Assembly (NCBI GenBank): GCA_039654915.1
Contig: CM077599.1
Span: 28,891,501-28,955,500, forward strand
Origin: Aquilaria yunnanensis
Taxonomy: Eukaryota; Streptophyta; Magnoliopsida; Malvales; Thymelaeaceae
Direction of reading: 5' to 3'
DNA length: 64,000 bases
Below the pieces are notes generated by a model. It saw only the letters and a list, made by a program, of their open reading frames with translations, did not search any database and had not been told where the DNA came from. Both the position numbers and the translations under genes were made by a program. The first letter of the stretch is position 1; the number at the start of each line of letters is the position of its first letter. Shown here piece after piece: positions 45,011 to 55,174 of this stretch.

Positions 45011-45476
45011 ATACCATAACACCATCAAGGATTTGTTTACCTTATATAGCTGTTTGATTACCACCTATAATTGTAGGCATTACTAGCTTCAGCTTTTCAG
45101 TTAGAACTTTTGACCTATGATTTGTTTTTGGTATGGTGGAGCGTATGGTTCAATAATTGGCATGACAGAGTATTTGGCTTGGTGAAGACATGGAGTTAAT
45201 GATTATATGAAGTTTGAAGATGGTTCGTCGTGTGGTGAAACCTAGGGAATTGTCCTAGGTGAATCCTTTCGTCGTGTACCGACAACTCAGTACAAATTTA
45301 AATATCAAAGATTTTGTTTGTGTATGTTGATGCTTGTGATATTAATGTTAGTGGTTGTTTTCGTTCATTGTTGTGCTCTTGTTTTGGTGGTATTTGTTAT
45401 TCATAGTCATGGTCATTTGTATGTGATTGTCATCACATGTGCTTGTGTTTAGAAGAATTTGAGTTAAGGTGGAGCT

Positions 45477-46040
45477 TGTTGGGTTTATTGGCTTAAATCT
45501 AAGAAGATCAAGAATTTTATTTGTTTAGGATTTGATATTAATTTTCCTATTTATTTAGGATTTATATTTCTTATTTTGATGTGGTTTGAGTTTGTGTTTA
45601 GCCTATAAAAAGATATGTTGTAGTATGGTTTTTAATATAAAAGAAAAGTCAATGTGGTAAAGAGGCGGGATCTGAGAATTTTAAAAAAGAAGAGTTGTTC
45701 AAATGGGAAGAAAAGTAAGATGGGAAGCCTTTTATTTTTATCATATTTTATAATTATGTGAGGGTTAGATTATAGGGTTATCAGTAATGTGGAAGGAACC
45801 CATAAGCTAGAATAAGCATTAAGGGTATATTTTTACTATAATTTCTGTATTTTAATTAAGTGAATTTCTCACATTCATTAATGTAGGCTAGGTAAGTGCT
45901 AAACAATATTAAATTTTTGCATATTTATTCAATCATGTTTATTTTTTGCTGCGTGTGATGAATGATTGGAAATTTTTTTCCTAATAGCCTCGTAAGCAAA
46001 CATATAGATAGAGTTTGTACCAAGAGAATTTTTCCCAACA
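45477..46040 (+). repeat. 3' LTR of the copia-type relic
   Basis: TGTTGGG...CCCAACA, 564 bp, TATA-like CCTATAAAAAG near 45602. It is preceded by the polypurine tract GTTAAGGTGGAGCT. Confidence 0.72.
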
Positions 46041-46740
46041 GGCAAGTATTTTCAATCAAGGAAGATCATTTTTTTAATACAATAAAAAGTTCAATTACAA
46101 TAGAATTGTACATAGAATAATAAAAGCATGAAAGGTACAATTGAATAGAAATTGATCAAATTAAGGATCAATTTTCTCTTGGGAAAGAACTTTTTTCTTA
46201 CCTGAATAAGTAAAAGATATGGCCTAAGATATGGCCTAATCGAAAGAGAAAGATATTGGATTCAGGTTGAAGATAAGATATTGGATTCGGTTTGAAGATA
46301 AGGATAACTTACTTAGCCTAGTAAGTGCTGGGTAGAATTTACACATAAATAAAAAAAAAAAATATTTATAGCTTTCCTTGGTAATAACAACGAACATTTG
46401 TGTTGACTCTTGAGTAGGGCAAAACTGGTAATTCACGTCAACTTATAGTAGGCTATGAACAGATCTAAATTTTTCTATGGGGCTCATATATAATTAATTT
46501 TTTATATACAACATATTTATAAAAGAAAATGTGAAAGTTTAATTTAACGTTAATGTATTTATAGAAAAATAATTTTAATAATTTAATTTTTATTTTATTT
46601 TTCTCATTTTCATAAATTAATGAAATTATTTGACAAATTTCAGTGTGATCCATCTAAACATTAATTAATAATTTATAAAGAAATTAAAAATTTTAATGGG
46701 GTCCATGGACCGCATAGTAATATATGTAGATCTATCTATG
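46041..46740. other. AT-rich spacer, nothing recognised
   Basis: No protein similarity. It lies between the copia relic and the pararetrovirus relic; the boundary on the virus side is not sharp. Confidence 0.45.
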
Positions 46741-46897
46741 GACTGGTAGCATAAACAAATAAATATAATTCTTCTCTAACCACCTGTGTAAGCAACAGAC
46801 CTTTCTAAAGTACGATGACTATACCGATACAAGTGGTTTCTCTTTTTCTCTAAACTTTTCAACTTTTTTTACACAAGAGGGCCTAGGGCAATCAAAT

Positions 46898-46910
46898 GGC
46901 TATGATACCA
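46898..46910 (-). promoter_or_regulatory. tRNA-Met primer-site-like sequence
   Basis: The minus strand reads TGGTATCATAGCC, one base off the TGGTATCAGAGCC used by caulimovirids to start minus-strand synthesis. It lies ~1.4 kb beyond RNase H, where the start of the next genome length would fall on a circular map. An AATAAA on the minus strand near 47440 lies upstream of it. Confidence 0.45.
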
Positions 46911-48309
46911 AAATACCTAGGTATTTAAAACATAAAACATTAACAACTAAAGATGCATATCACATATCACATAAAGCATAAACTGAAAATTTACACATTA
47001 TTAAAATACAAACTTACAAATAACTAGTGGAAACTAGTTTACCGCAAAGGGATAATTAGAAGCTTGTACTATTAAATTAGTAGTCCATGCTTCAACAAAA
47101 TTGACACAACTATTGTATAGGTACAGACACACCACTTAAACACAAAATAGGAAAATGCAAACTTTGGAGGGAAAAACAAAGGTGTCTAACACATGGACTA
47201 CTAAAAGAGAGCAAGGAAGAATTCGATGCCTAAAACTCTGGAGGATGGCTCCTAAAATAAATACAGGTTTTGGTCATTAGTGATAAGGATTATCAAGACT
47301 TCACCAATGAGAAAAGAGAAGAATCTAGGCCCACTTTGGTTAGTGGCTGGTTGGTGCTTTAATCATTCTGGCCTTGGTGGTGGCTTTAATTATTCTGGGC
47401 TGACTGCTTTTCTTGTCTGTTTTTGCCGACACCTACTTTATTCACATGAAAGCAAAGGCACTAAGCTAGAGATGTCTTTATTAGGATTCTACTGAGCTGT
47501 TATTGTCAAATGAGGATTTGAGACCTTTTTTATTTTACTACAAGAGTTGTTTCTGGGCGGATCTCAAAATTCTTTCCTTCATCACTGATAGAGGAATCTC
47601 AGAGTCTCTGAATTTACCTCATTCGTAGAACTTGCTGAGCATGACATCCAGAAAATCTTCATCTGAATTTTCTTATTCTTCAATTATTTCAATTTTATCA
47701 AATATAATATTCTCAGGCAAATATTGAATAATGATGCATTTATTTCAATAAAAACTGCCTCTTGTAAGATAAGTTCAAAGAATGAAGGATTCTTGAATGG
47801 CTAAAATTGCCACCGATTATTCTACTGGTTTGACCAATATTTTTCTGCCAGTTTTGTAACTAAGAGATATTTCATGTCTTTATCTTTTAGGGGAAATGAG
47901 ACATTTTCTATCAATTCTTGATATATAGTTGGTATACCCAAATTGTGCATGAAAATGTTTTGAGTCTTTTGGGGCCTTGATGGATTATTTTTTTGATAGT
48001 TTTCTAGGGAATTACTCTGGTAATCCCTCTAATTTCTTCTTTCTTGGGAAGGTAATGGTTTATCATTACATTCCAAAAGTCTTTTTTCTTGGAGGATGAT
48101 CCTTTCTCAAACTTTTTCTTTTTTTAAATAGATTCTTGGGAGGGTTATCCTCCTTCAACGATATCTAGATGCACATGATGTTGAGCTAAGATAGCTCTAG
48201 TCATTTCTGCATCTGTTTCCATGTCCATTTCCATCATGTCTTCTTTGGTTTCTTGTCAGAGAATGCTCTTGCTTTTCTGATTCAAATTCTCATCCATCTT
48301 CTTTCCTTT
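46911..48309 (-). other. Pararetroviral 3' region, no clear domain
   Basis: Downstream of RNase H the minus strand has a short frame with METDMETDAEM and AQHHVHLD (about 48180-48240), then no recognisable protein. It may hold the virus intergenic region with promoter and polyadenylation signal, but this is inference from position. Confidence 0.4.
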
Positions 48310-48720
48310 GCAAAATTTTTTGGTTAAGAAATCAAACAAAGAGTTTATCTTTCTTGCAATATACTCAATATTATAATTAAAAGCAGATAAGATAGCTTGT
48401 CATCGAGCAAAAAATTTCTATTTTGCTATTTTGCAATCAACTCTAATTAAAAATTTCTTGTTGAGGAGATCTTCCTCAAATTTTATAATACAAAGGGCAA
48501 TTGCTCGAATTTCTTTTCTGATGGTGGCATAATTTTTGTAAGCTTGATTCCAAACTCTTGAAGTAAATCTAACCAATTGTCCTTTTTCACCAATTTTCTA
48601 TTTCAATATTCCTTCATAGCCAATATCATAGCATCTGTCTCAATTGTTTTAAAGGCTTCTGGATTAGGAATATTAACACAAGGGATCTGCTTTATTTTTC
48701 TTTTAACCATTTGAATAGCT
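48310..48720 (-). pseudogene. Pararetroviral RNase H relic
   Basis: Minus-strand frames give ETDA near 48635, then GQLVRFTSRVWNQAYKNYAT, KEIRAIALCIIKFEEDLL and the end AFNYNIEYIARKINSLFDFL. This matches the RNase H domain that ends the caulimovirid polymerase and removes template RNA. Several stops are present, two of them where conserved tryptophans are expected. Confidence 0.82.
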
Positions 48721-48839
48721 TTAGTTTATTCTTCATCCCAATCTGAGGGGTTCTTTTTAACCCTTTCAAACAAATGTTTATAATCCTTGATAAGATCTTT
48801 ATAAAAATCTACAACATAATTCAAACTTATTAAAAATCT

Positions 48840-49508
48840 TTACAATTGTTTGTTATCCCTTATCCCATTAGGAAATTTATTAACAAAACTTATTGATATA
48901 TCAATGGGCTTAATTATTCCTCTATGGATTATATGACCTAAAAACCTAACTTTTGTCTTGAATAACTTCATCTCTTTTGCTGATATTACAAGTCCTGCTT
49001 CTTTCACTATTTTTACAAATTTGTTCAAGTGCTTTCAGTGTTGATCAATTAATTGAGAAAACACAAGCACATCATCAATACAAACAATAGTAAAAGAATT
49101 ATAATGATTAAAAATTTCATTCAAAATTCTCTAAAATTCTAAGGGAGTATTCTTCAACCCAATGGGGATTACATTCCATTCATAATGACCAAAATGGAAC
49201 GTTAACACCTATTTAAAATTTATTTTCATCAACAATCTGAATATGCTAATATCAAATTTTATATCAAATTTAGAAAACACAACAGCATTATAAAGTCTGG
49301 ATAACAAATCTTTCTTATTAGGTATTGCATACATAATCCATTGGAGAAGTTTATTCAGAGGTTTATAATTAATTACCAATCTTGGCACTCCTTTTTCAAT
49401 TTCTGAATTTTTAATCACATAAAAAGCAAAGTAGCTCAATGGTGAAAAACTATTTCTAATTAATTTTTTGTCTAGTAAATCTTGAATTTCTTTCCTATAA
49501 TGAGCCAT
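48840..49508 (-). pseudogene. Pararetroviral reverse transcriptase relic
   Basis: The frame at 49209-49508 has KEIQDLLDKKLIRNSFSPLS, RLVINYKPLNKLL and AVVFSKFDIKF. The catalytic box reads CIDDVLVFS near 49062-49090, in a frame with flanking stops. The segment at 48840-49028 has FKTKVRFLGHIIHRG. Order and wording are those of caulimovirid reverse transcriptase, which copies the pregenomic RNA. Frameshifts and stops separate the parts. Confidence 0.85.
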
Positions 49509-49872
49509 TAATTCTTTATTTATTTAAATAGCTTTGGATCTTGTAGGAATATTTTTTTCATTAAAATGTAGTTCATAAGAGAGGTTTACAATGTGTATTT
49601 TTCTTTCCCAAAAAATGTTACAAATATCAGCACAGACCTTACTTGGTAAAATTTCCTTAAAATATTCAATTTTTTTTTTGTTTTAATTCTAAATTGCCTA
49701 ATTTTTCTTTGACACTTTTTTGTTTTACTTCTTCTTGTAGACACATCAAGATATTCTCTTTTCTTTCTAAATCTATAGGAAGTTCTTCTAGCCATAATCT
49801 TATAAGGAGTTCAATGAACTTAAAAGTAATTTTATTTCCAAATTTTTAGTAAAAATTTCATCCATACTTACC

Positions 49873-50110
49873 TCAAAAGACATAATTGCAGGTAGGAATG
49901 AAGTTTCTAGGATTATTTATTGATTCATGTTTAAGACTATAAATATCAACATATGTCGGTTTAAACCTTTTTGACAAAGTTTCCTTATTCGCAACAGTAA
50001 TTGATCCAAAAGATTGATTGAGGTACTGATAAGGAACAATACCCTTTTTTATGCAATTTCTATAAGTTCCTGAGTCTATCAAGACTATTGCTGTTAATCT
50101 GAATTGATTT
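49873..50110 (-). pseudogene. Pararetroviral aspartic protease relic
   Basis: The frame reads VLIDSGTYRNCIKKGIVP, with the D-S-G active site, followed by SITVANKETL. Its position just downstream of the coat zinc knuckle and upstream of reverse transcriptase fits. It would process the polyprotein. Confidence 0.78.
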
Positions 50111-50779
50111 TCAATTAACTAAGTCATTATACTAGTAAATATTTGATTTGGCATAGAGTAAACTTCATTAATCTATAGTGACTTTCTTTGAGAAAGATTT
50201 GTTTCTTTGCCTTCTTGACTTGTTTTCGGAACATTTTTACCTTTTTCTTACTGCTTTGTTTTAAATGTGAATACTTCCATACCTGTCACAATTAATTCAT
50301 CTTCTGGAATATTTTGAGAATATCCTTCAAAACTTTGAAGTTCTAAAATCTTCATTCTATTTCTAAGAGATTTTATTTCCATTTTTATTTCTAAAATTTC
50401 TCCTTTCAATTCTACTACTATCAGTTCTTTATGACTTTTCTATGCCTCATCTATCCTTTTAAGAACTTCATTAAGATTATAAACTGAAATCTTAGTCAAT
50501 TATTGTTTGTTAACTATTTCTTTGAATTTCTTCTACATTGATCTAATTGGTGTTCCTACTTTCAAACTTTATCAAGATATTTAAACAAAATCTCTTTTCT
50601 TAGTTCCATGTCATCAATTTATTTAACAAATTCTAAGATTTTTTCATTTTCTTGAGTGATAGCATTAACCTAAATCATATTTAATTGCAAACTATTCAAT
50701 GTATTCCGTAATTGACATGAATCACAACCACATTTAGAACCATAGCTTTCTAACTTAATTTCTTAGCTATCCATAAGTC

Positions 50780-51240
50780 TAATGATATTTACTTCTTCAG
50801 AACTTTCCTTAGAAGTTATTTCTTCCTGTTCTTCATCAGGCTCACTGTCACTAGTTAAAAAAATTTGCATTAGACTCTTTTTAAGACCTTCATCAATCTC
50901 TAAAGAGGTTTTTTTTTGTCTTATTTTACATTTATTTGTGAAATGTTCTGATTTTTCACATTTCCAACAAACTTTTTGATCTTTTCTAGATTTTCTTTTC
51001 TTAATCCTCTTAAACGTTCTAGGTTTTTCTTCTAATTTCTCAAATCTTCTTTTCCTATATTTTATATAGGAGTTATGTGTCTTTTGTCTTTTGGATTGAT
51101 ACTCAGAATATGGCCTTAGGATATCATAACCAAATTGAGAATAAAAGTTTCCATTTCTTTCTTTCCCGCTAATCTTTCTCCTTTAAGATGTTTTTGTCAT
51201 TTCATCTCATGAAAAATTTTTAGACCGACTTATTTAATCT
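50780..51240 (-). pseudogene. Coat-protein-type basic region and zinc knuckle
   Basis: On the minus strand a lysine/arginine-rich stretch (YRKRRFEKLEEKPRTFKR, about 51000-51120) leads into a CCHC knuckle CWKCEKSEHFTNKC at about 50935-50980, then an acidic tail. A basic stretch plus one CCHC motif is the mark of the caulimovirid coat protein, which binds the genome or its RNA. The upstream part (51240-52240) is too decayed to define the N-terminus. Confidence 0.75.
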
Positions 51241-52299
51241 TAAGTAAAATCTGTCCATAAGTATAATTTTCTAAGTTGGGATGACCAAAGTGTTTTGGCA
51301 AGCCCTTGCATAAACTTTTCTTTCTAGATTGAGAATCTACAATCATCTTTTTTATAAACTCTTGTAAGGAAAATATCCATATACGATTCTAAATCTGACA
51401 AAGTTCTATACATCAGATTCAATAACAATTCTCCATTTCTGCTTTCTTTATTTCTGAATGACCAATAAAATAACAATAAACAGTACATAACAAAGTATTC
51501 ACAACATCAGGTTTACTTGTTTGTATTATTTGTGCTCTGTGCTGTACGGTGATGAATTTTTTTGCATTTTGTATTTCTTTTTTTTTTTGCTTGTTCAGTT
51601 AAGCAATTCTCCCACCAATTTCTTAATTGTCCTGTAAATTTAGTTATAATAATTTCTGCTATGCCTAGGTTCGAATTATTAACTCATTTTTTTGCAGTTA
51701 TCCCAAACATAATCATGTGGTAGATAGCATTCATGATTTGGTGTTTTGATAAGTCATCTATATTCCATTATCTTATAGAATCTCATTTATATTCCATAAA
51801 GGCATATGGTTCAGAATGATTGCTTAATCTTATATCTATTGGAGACGATTTTGAAGTCTAGGAATGGGGCACATTCCAAATTTTTGATACTCATATCGAA
51901 CTTCCTCTCCCCTGTTCAAAATGAAAACAATTTAATTCTAAATTCTCTCTTTTTGATTTATGAAAATCAATAAGTTCTTGGCTACTTGTATTTTCTCCAA
52001 TAAGATTTATTTGAAGACATTTTTGTTTTTTGTCCACAGACTTTTTTGAATCATCAGATCAAATTATTAGTTTAACTATTTGATTAGCTAAACAAGAAAT
52101 TCTATTATTTGGCTTCAATTTAAATTCTAGAAGTTTTTTGAAAAACTTATTAGGGATTTTGAGGTTTTTAGTAAAAGTTTTGGTTTAAAGATTGAAGTCT
52201 TTGTAAGACCAAACATATGCTTACCTAAATATGTTTTTATTCTATTCATTTGTTTACCTATGGATTGTAGGTAAAGATTTATATAATTTTTATGTTCTA

Positions 52300-53057
52300 T
52301 AATATTCTAAAGATCATTCTTATCTACAGGCTTCTTGGCATTCTCAGGATTTTTTGTATAAAAAATCGTAAAGGGCGACGCAAATGTTTTTGTTTCTTTT
52401 ACCATCTCGACTATAGTATTAGGTGGATGTGGAACTGTAATTTTGTTCCCATCTTTGGTCTCATATATGGACCACGTTTCTTTTAAAACATCTAATGTGG
52501 TTTCTTCATCCAAGATTATTGTTGGGGTAAACCATTCAAAGAATTTCAAATTTTTTCTAGTTCTGATGATTCTTTTATTCCAAAGGTGTTTAATTTTTTG
52601 TATCTTCTTTGGTATATGTATCAAAAAACCATTTTCTCATCTTTTCATTATTTTTTAACAAAAAATCTTTATTTAGACTTTGGCTATCAAATCTAAATGG
52701 TTCTATGTGTTGGAAGTCTAAAAAACTAGGATTGGGTGATCCTACAAATTTGGTCTCTTTTTTTGCTGTCTAGATTTTTTACCTTGTTGCAAGACAACCG
52801 GATCAATTCTATAAACAGGGGTGTGAAACTTGTTATGTAGATTCTTTAACTTCTCCTATTGACTTCTCATGGTCAGATTGTGGAACATAAGAACATGAAG
52901 CTCTAGAAGGTTTATAAGAAATCCTCGATGAAGGTTTCCTTGGTTCTAATTTTGAGAAATCAATTTTTTCTATCCTATCTTGGCTAAACCTTATCTCAAC
53001 CTTTCCATTATTATATTCAACAATTCTTTCTAGCTCTTGAGGTTTCAAAGGTTTCAT
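52300..53057 (-). pseudogene. Pararetroviral region between movement and coat proteins
   Basis: Two open stretches, 52833-53057 (charged; KVEIRFSQDRIEKIDFSKLE, then a serine-rich part) and 52307-52624 (WFTPTIILDEETTLDVLKE, WSIYETKDGNKI). They lie where petuvirus-like polyproteins have the link between movement and coat domains. No specific function is recognised. Stops separate them. Confidence 0.5.
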
Positions 53058-53105
53058 GGGTCTTTCATTCTAGAAAACCCATTTTTCTAGGAGCTTAATA
53101 TTACT

Positions 53106-53672
53106 TCATTTAATTGGCTTTAGGACAACAACATGACTTTTTCTTGTATTAGCTTTTAACAACAAAGTTACTCCTCTGGTATCAAATTCTAAAGCTTTAG
53201 TCTCAATTTGTATTGTCATTACTTTATAATAAATAAGGTAAACAAGTGCAAGATTCTGGGATCCTTTAAGCATATCAAAATCAGGTGTCATGATATTTGT
53301 AGTCAAAACTTTCATAATATAAGGATCTTTCAGAGAAACATTAAAGTTTGGATGGGAATTAAAATAAATTGGCCCATCACACAATCTTGATTCTACTATG
53401 CCTAATAGGGAGTTTGAAAATTTATTATATCTACAATCTCTTAAGACAATAATCACAAAAGTGTTCAAATCATTTCTTGTTAAAGGTTTTAAAGCAATTT
53501 GCACAAGACCAACATGAAAATAATTATAATGATTTTTTAGATGACCATTGACCATGTATTTTGAAAACAATTCAAACTTGTGATCTTTTTCCATTATTGG
53601 AATAGTTCTTTCTACCGTTTTAATGACATAAGTCATTATGAAATAAAAAAAAAGTTTCTTTCTGGTAAACAT
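53106..53672 (-). pseudogene. Caulimovirid movement protein relic
   Basis: A 188-codon open frame, the longest intact piece of the viral relic. It has the pattern of the 30K-type movement protein: a hydrophobic strand-rich core with VGLVQIALKPLTR, VIIVLRDCRYNKFSNSLLG and GPIYFNSHPNFNVSL. Such proteins carry virus between plant cells through plasmodesmata. Its place at the 5' end of the viral order agrees. The frame seems short for the whole protein and is followed by stops, so its C-terminal part probably lies in the broken region down to about 52830. Confidence 0.78.
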
Positions 53673-53750
53673 CCGATTTGTTTCTCTTAGGAATATTTCA
53701 ATTTCCTAACATTTTTTCTACATCTTTTATCATTATTGCCTAAGAATTTT

Positions 53751-55174
53751 TTTTTTTTACTTTTCCTGTTCATATAGTTTCTTCTTCTTCTTGCCTTTTT
53801 TAAAAAGATTTAGTCAAATTTCTAAAAATTTCAGCCATTAGTAACTATTGATCAATGTTAATATTTTTACTAGCATTCTATCAACGTTTTACTCAATCTT
53901 ACTGCCCTATTCACTTCAATAACAAATCTTACGGTCAATACACAACTTGGATGAAAGTCTAGAAAAATCTTAACAATAATCTTTAATTACTAAAAGGTTG
54001 AATTTTCTTGAAATTAACTAAATTTTCTTGAAATTAACTAACTCTTAATTCAAAGAAATAAGACAGAAAATAAACTATAACGACTAGAATGTCAAAGAGG
54101 TGAAACTTTTGTTTGTAAGATAGGGTTTTACCAAAACATCAGCTCTTTTCAATCCAACAGTGAAGATAGAGGGGTACTGTTACAGGGGTTGTATTTTAGA
54201 ACTTCTGTAATCAACCATATATATCTTCATTTCAAGCACCATAACGCTTATTGCAAACTACCAAAATCTGGTAATGCTCTGTACATACAAACAAACATAA
54301 ATATATAGCATCCTGGTATTATAATCCTTTATATCAAAACCATATTTAAAACAGAGATTAGCAATTATATTATATGCTACATTTTTTCTCCTTAGCATGT
54401 ACCTGAATTGTTGAGGAATAATTGTCTTTCTTGGTAAAAAACAATCCAAGCAAAAAAAGTGTTGGAAGTAGTAGTAGTGACATAAACCACATTCATTCAT
54501 AGTGATAGATAAAATTGTTTTCATACATAGCATAATCACTTGACAAAGATTTACCTTTTTTTACAAACAAATAAAAAGTGAATATGATTATGAGTAAAAT
54601 AAGAATTGAATATTAAAATTTTTATGACAATCCAAGCTTATCAGATGAAGTTGATTGAAGGTAAAATCTTATATTTAAACTAAAAAGTCAAGAGTCTACG
54701 AAAGAAAATGAAAATTAGAATATATTAAAATAGAATTGAAGCATCGGCCAAATGATACAAACAAATAAATGATACGAAATATTAAAATACCAAATCTATA
54801 AAGTTGATTGAAGCAAAGACTTATATATAAACTAAAACGTTAAAAACCTACAAAAGAAAATGAAAAGTAGCATATGTTAGAATACATTTAAAGGATCCAC
54901 AAATTGATCATACAATCATACAAACAACCAAATGATGTGAAATAAAATAACAAATTCAAAAAAAATAAATAGCAAGCATGAAAGAAAAAAAATTAACCAA
55001 AGTAAAAAAGTTGGACCATCCAAATTTTATAAGAGAAAATGACAAAATTAACTCAGCTTGGTGTAGAGTTTTGCAAGGTCAAAATATGGTAATATATGTA
55101 GAGATGAAATGAAAAGGAAAGAAATTAGTCTTTGGGCAAAGTAAAAAATGTTAATACCTTGCTTTGCTAGGGTT
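53751..55174. other. AT-rich region with a ~152 bp tandem duplication
   Basis: Part may be the viral leader. Two tandem units start at AAGTTGATTGAAG (about 54648 and 54800) and share TATAAACTAAAA-type, CTACAAAAGAAAATGAAAA-type and AAATGATAC-type blocks, ending near 54965. No gene is recognised. Confidence 0.5.
54648..54965. repeat. ~152 bp tandem repeat, two copies
   Basis: Units at about 54648-54799 and 54800-54965. Shared blocks are AAGTTGATTGAAG, a TTAAACTAAAA-like block, CGAAAGAAAATGAAAA against CAAAAGAAAATGAAAA, and CAAATGATAC against CAAATGATGT. They are diverged, so old. Confidence 0.65.

Larger units (their letters stand above)
40991..46040 (+). mobile_element. Copia-type LTR element relic hosting a LINE
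   Basis: Direct repeats begin TGTTGGGTTTGTTGGC (40991) and TGTTGGGTTTATTGGC (45477), and share TTTTCCTATTTATTTAGGAT, a TATA-like CTTATAAAAAGATGTG or CCTATAAAAAGATATG, and AAGGGTATA. The second is preceded by a polypurine tract (AAGGTGGAGCT) and ends CCCAACA at 46040, so it is a 3' LTR of 564 bp. The first is cut off near 41345 where the LINE begins. About 450 bp of non-coding interior (about 45020-45476) precedes the 3' LTR; no pol remains. Flanks (ATTTA and GGCAA) do not match, so rearrangement has occurred. Copia is inferred from termini and tract. Confidence 0.68.
46750..53750 (-). mobile_element. Endogenous pararetrovirus relic (Caulimoviridae)
   Basis: About 7 kb on the minus strand carries, in order, a caulimovirid movement protein, a spacer region, a very basic coat-type region with a CCHC knuckle, an aspartic protease, reverse transcriptase and RNase H, then ~1.4 kb without clear homology and a tRNA-Met-like site. 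No LTRs flank it and no integrase was seen, which separates it from gypsy elements. Movement protein first and all parts in one direction fits petuvirus- or florendovirus-like genomes, but the genus is not settled. Stops and frameshifts are spread throughout, so this is an old, dead integration. Confidence 0.85.

Noticed and set aside
48840..53672. Minus-strand polymerase region considered as a gypsy LTR element
   Set aside because: There are no LTRs or integrase, a movement protein lies upstream, and RNase H ends the polymerase; these point to a caulimovirid.
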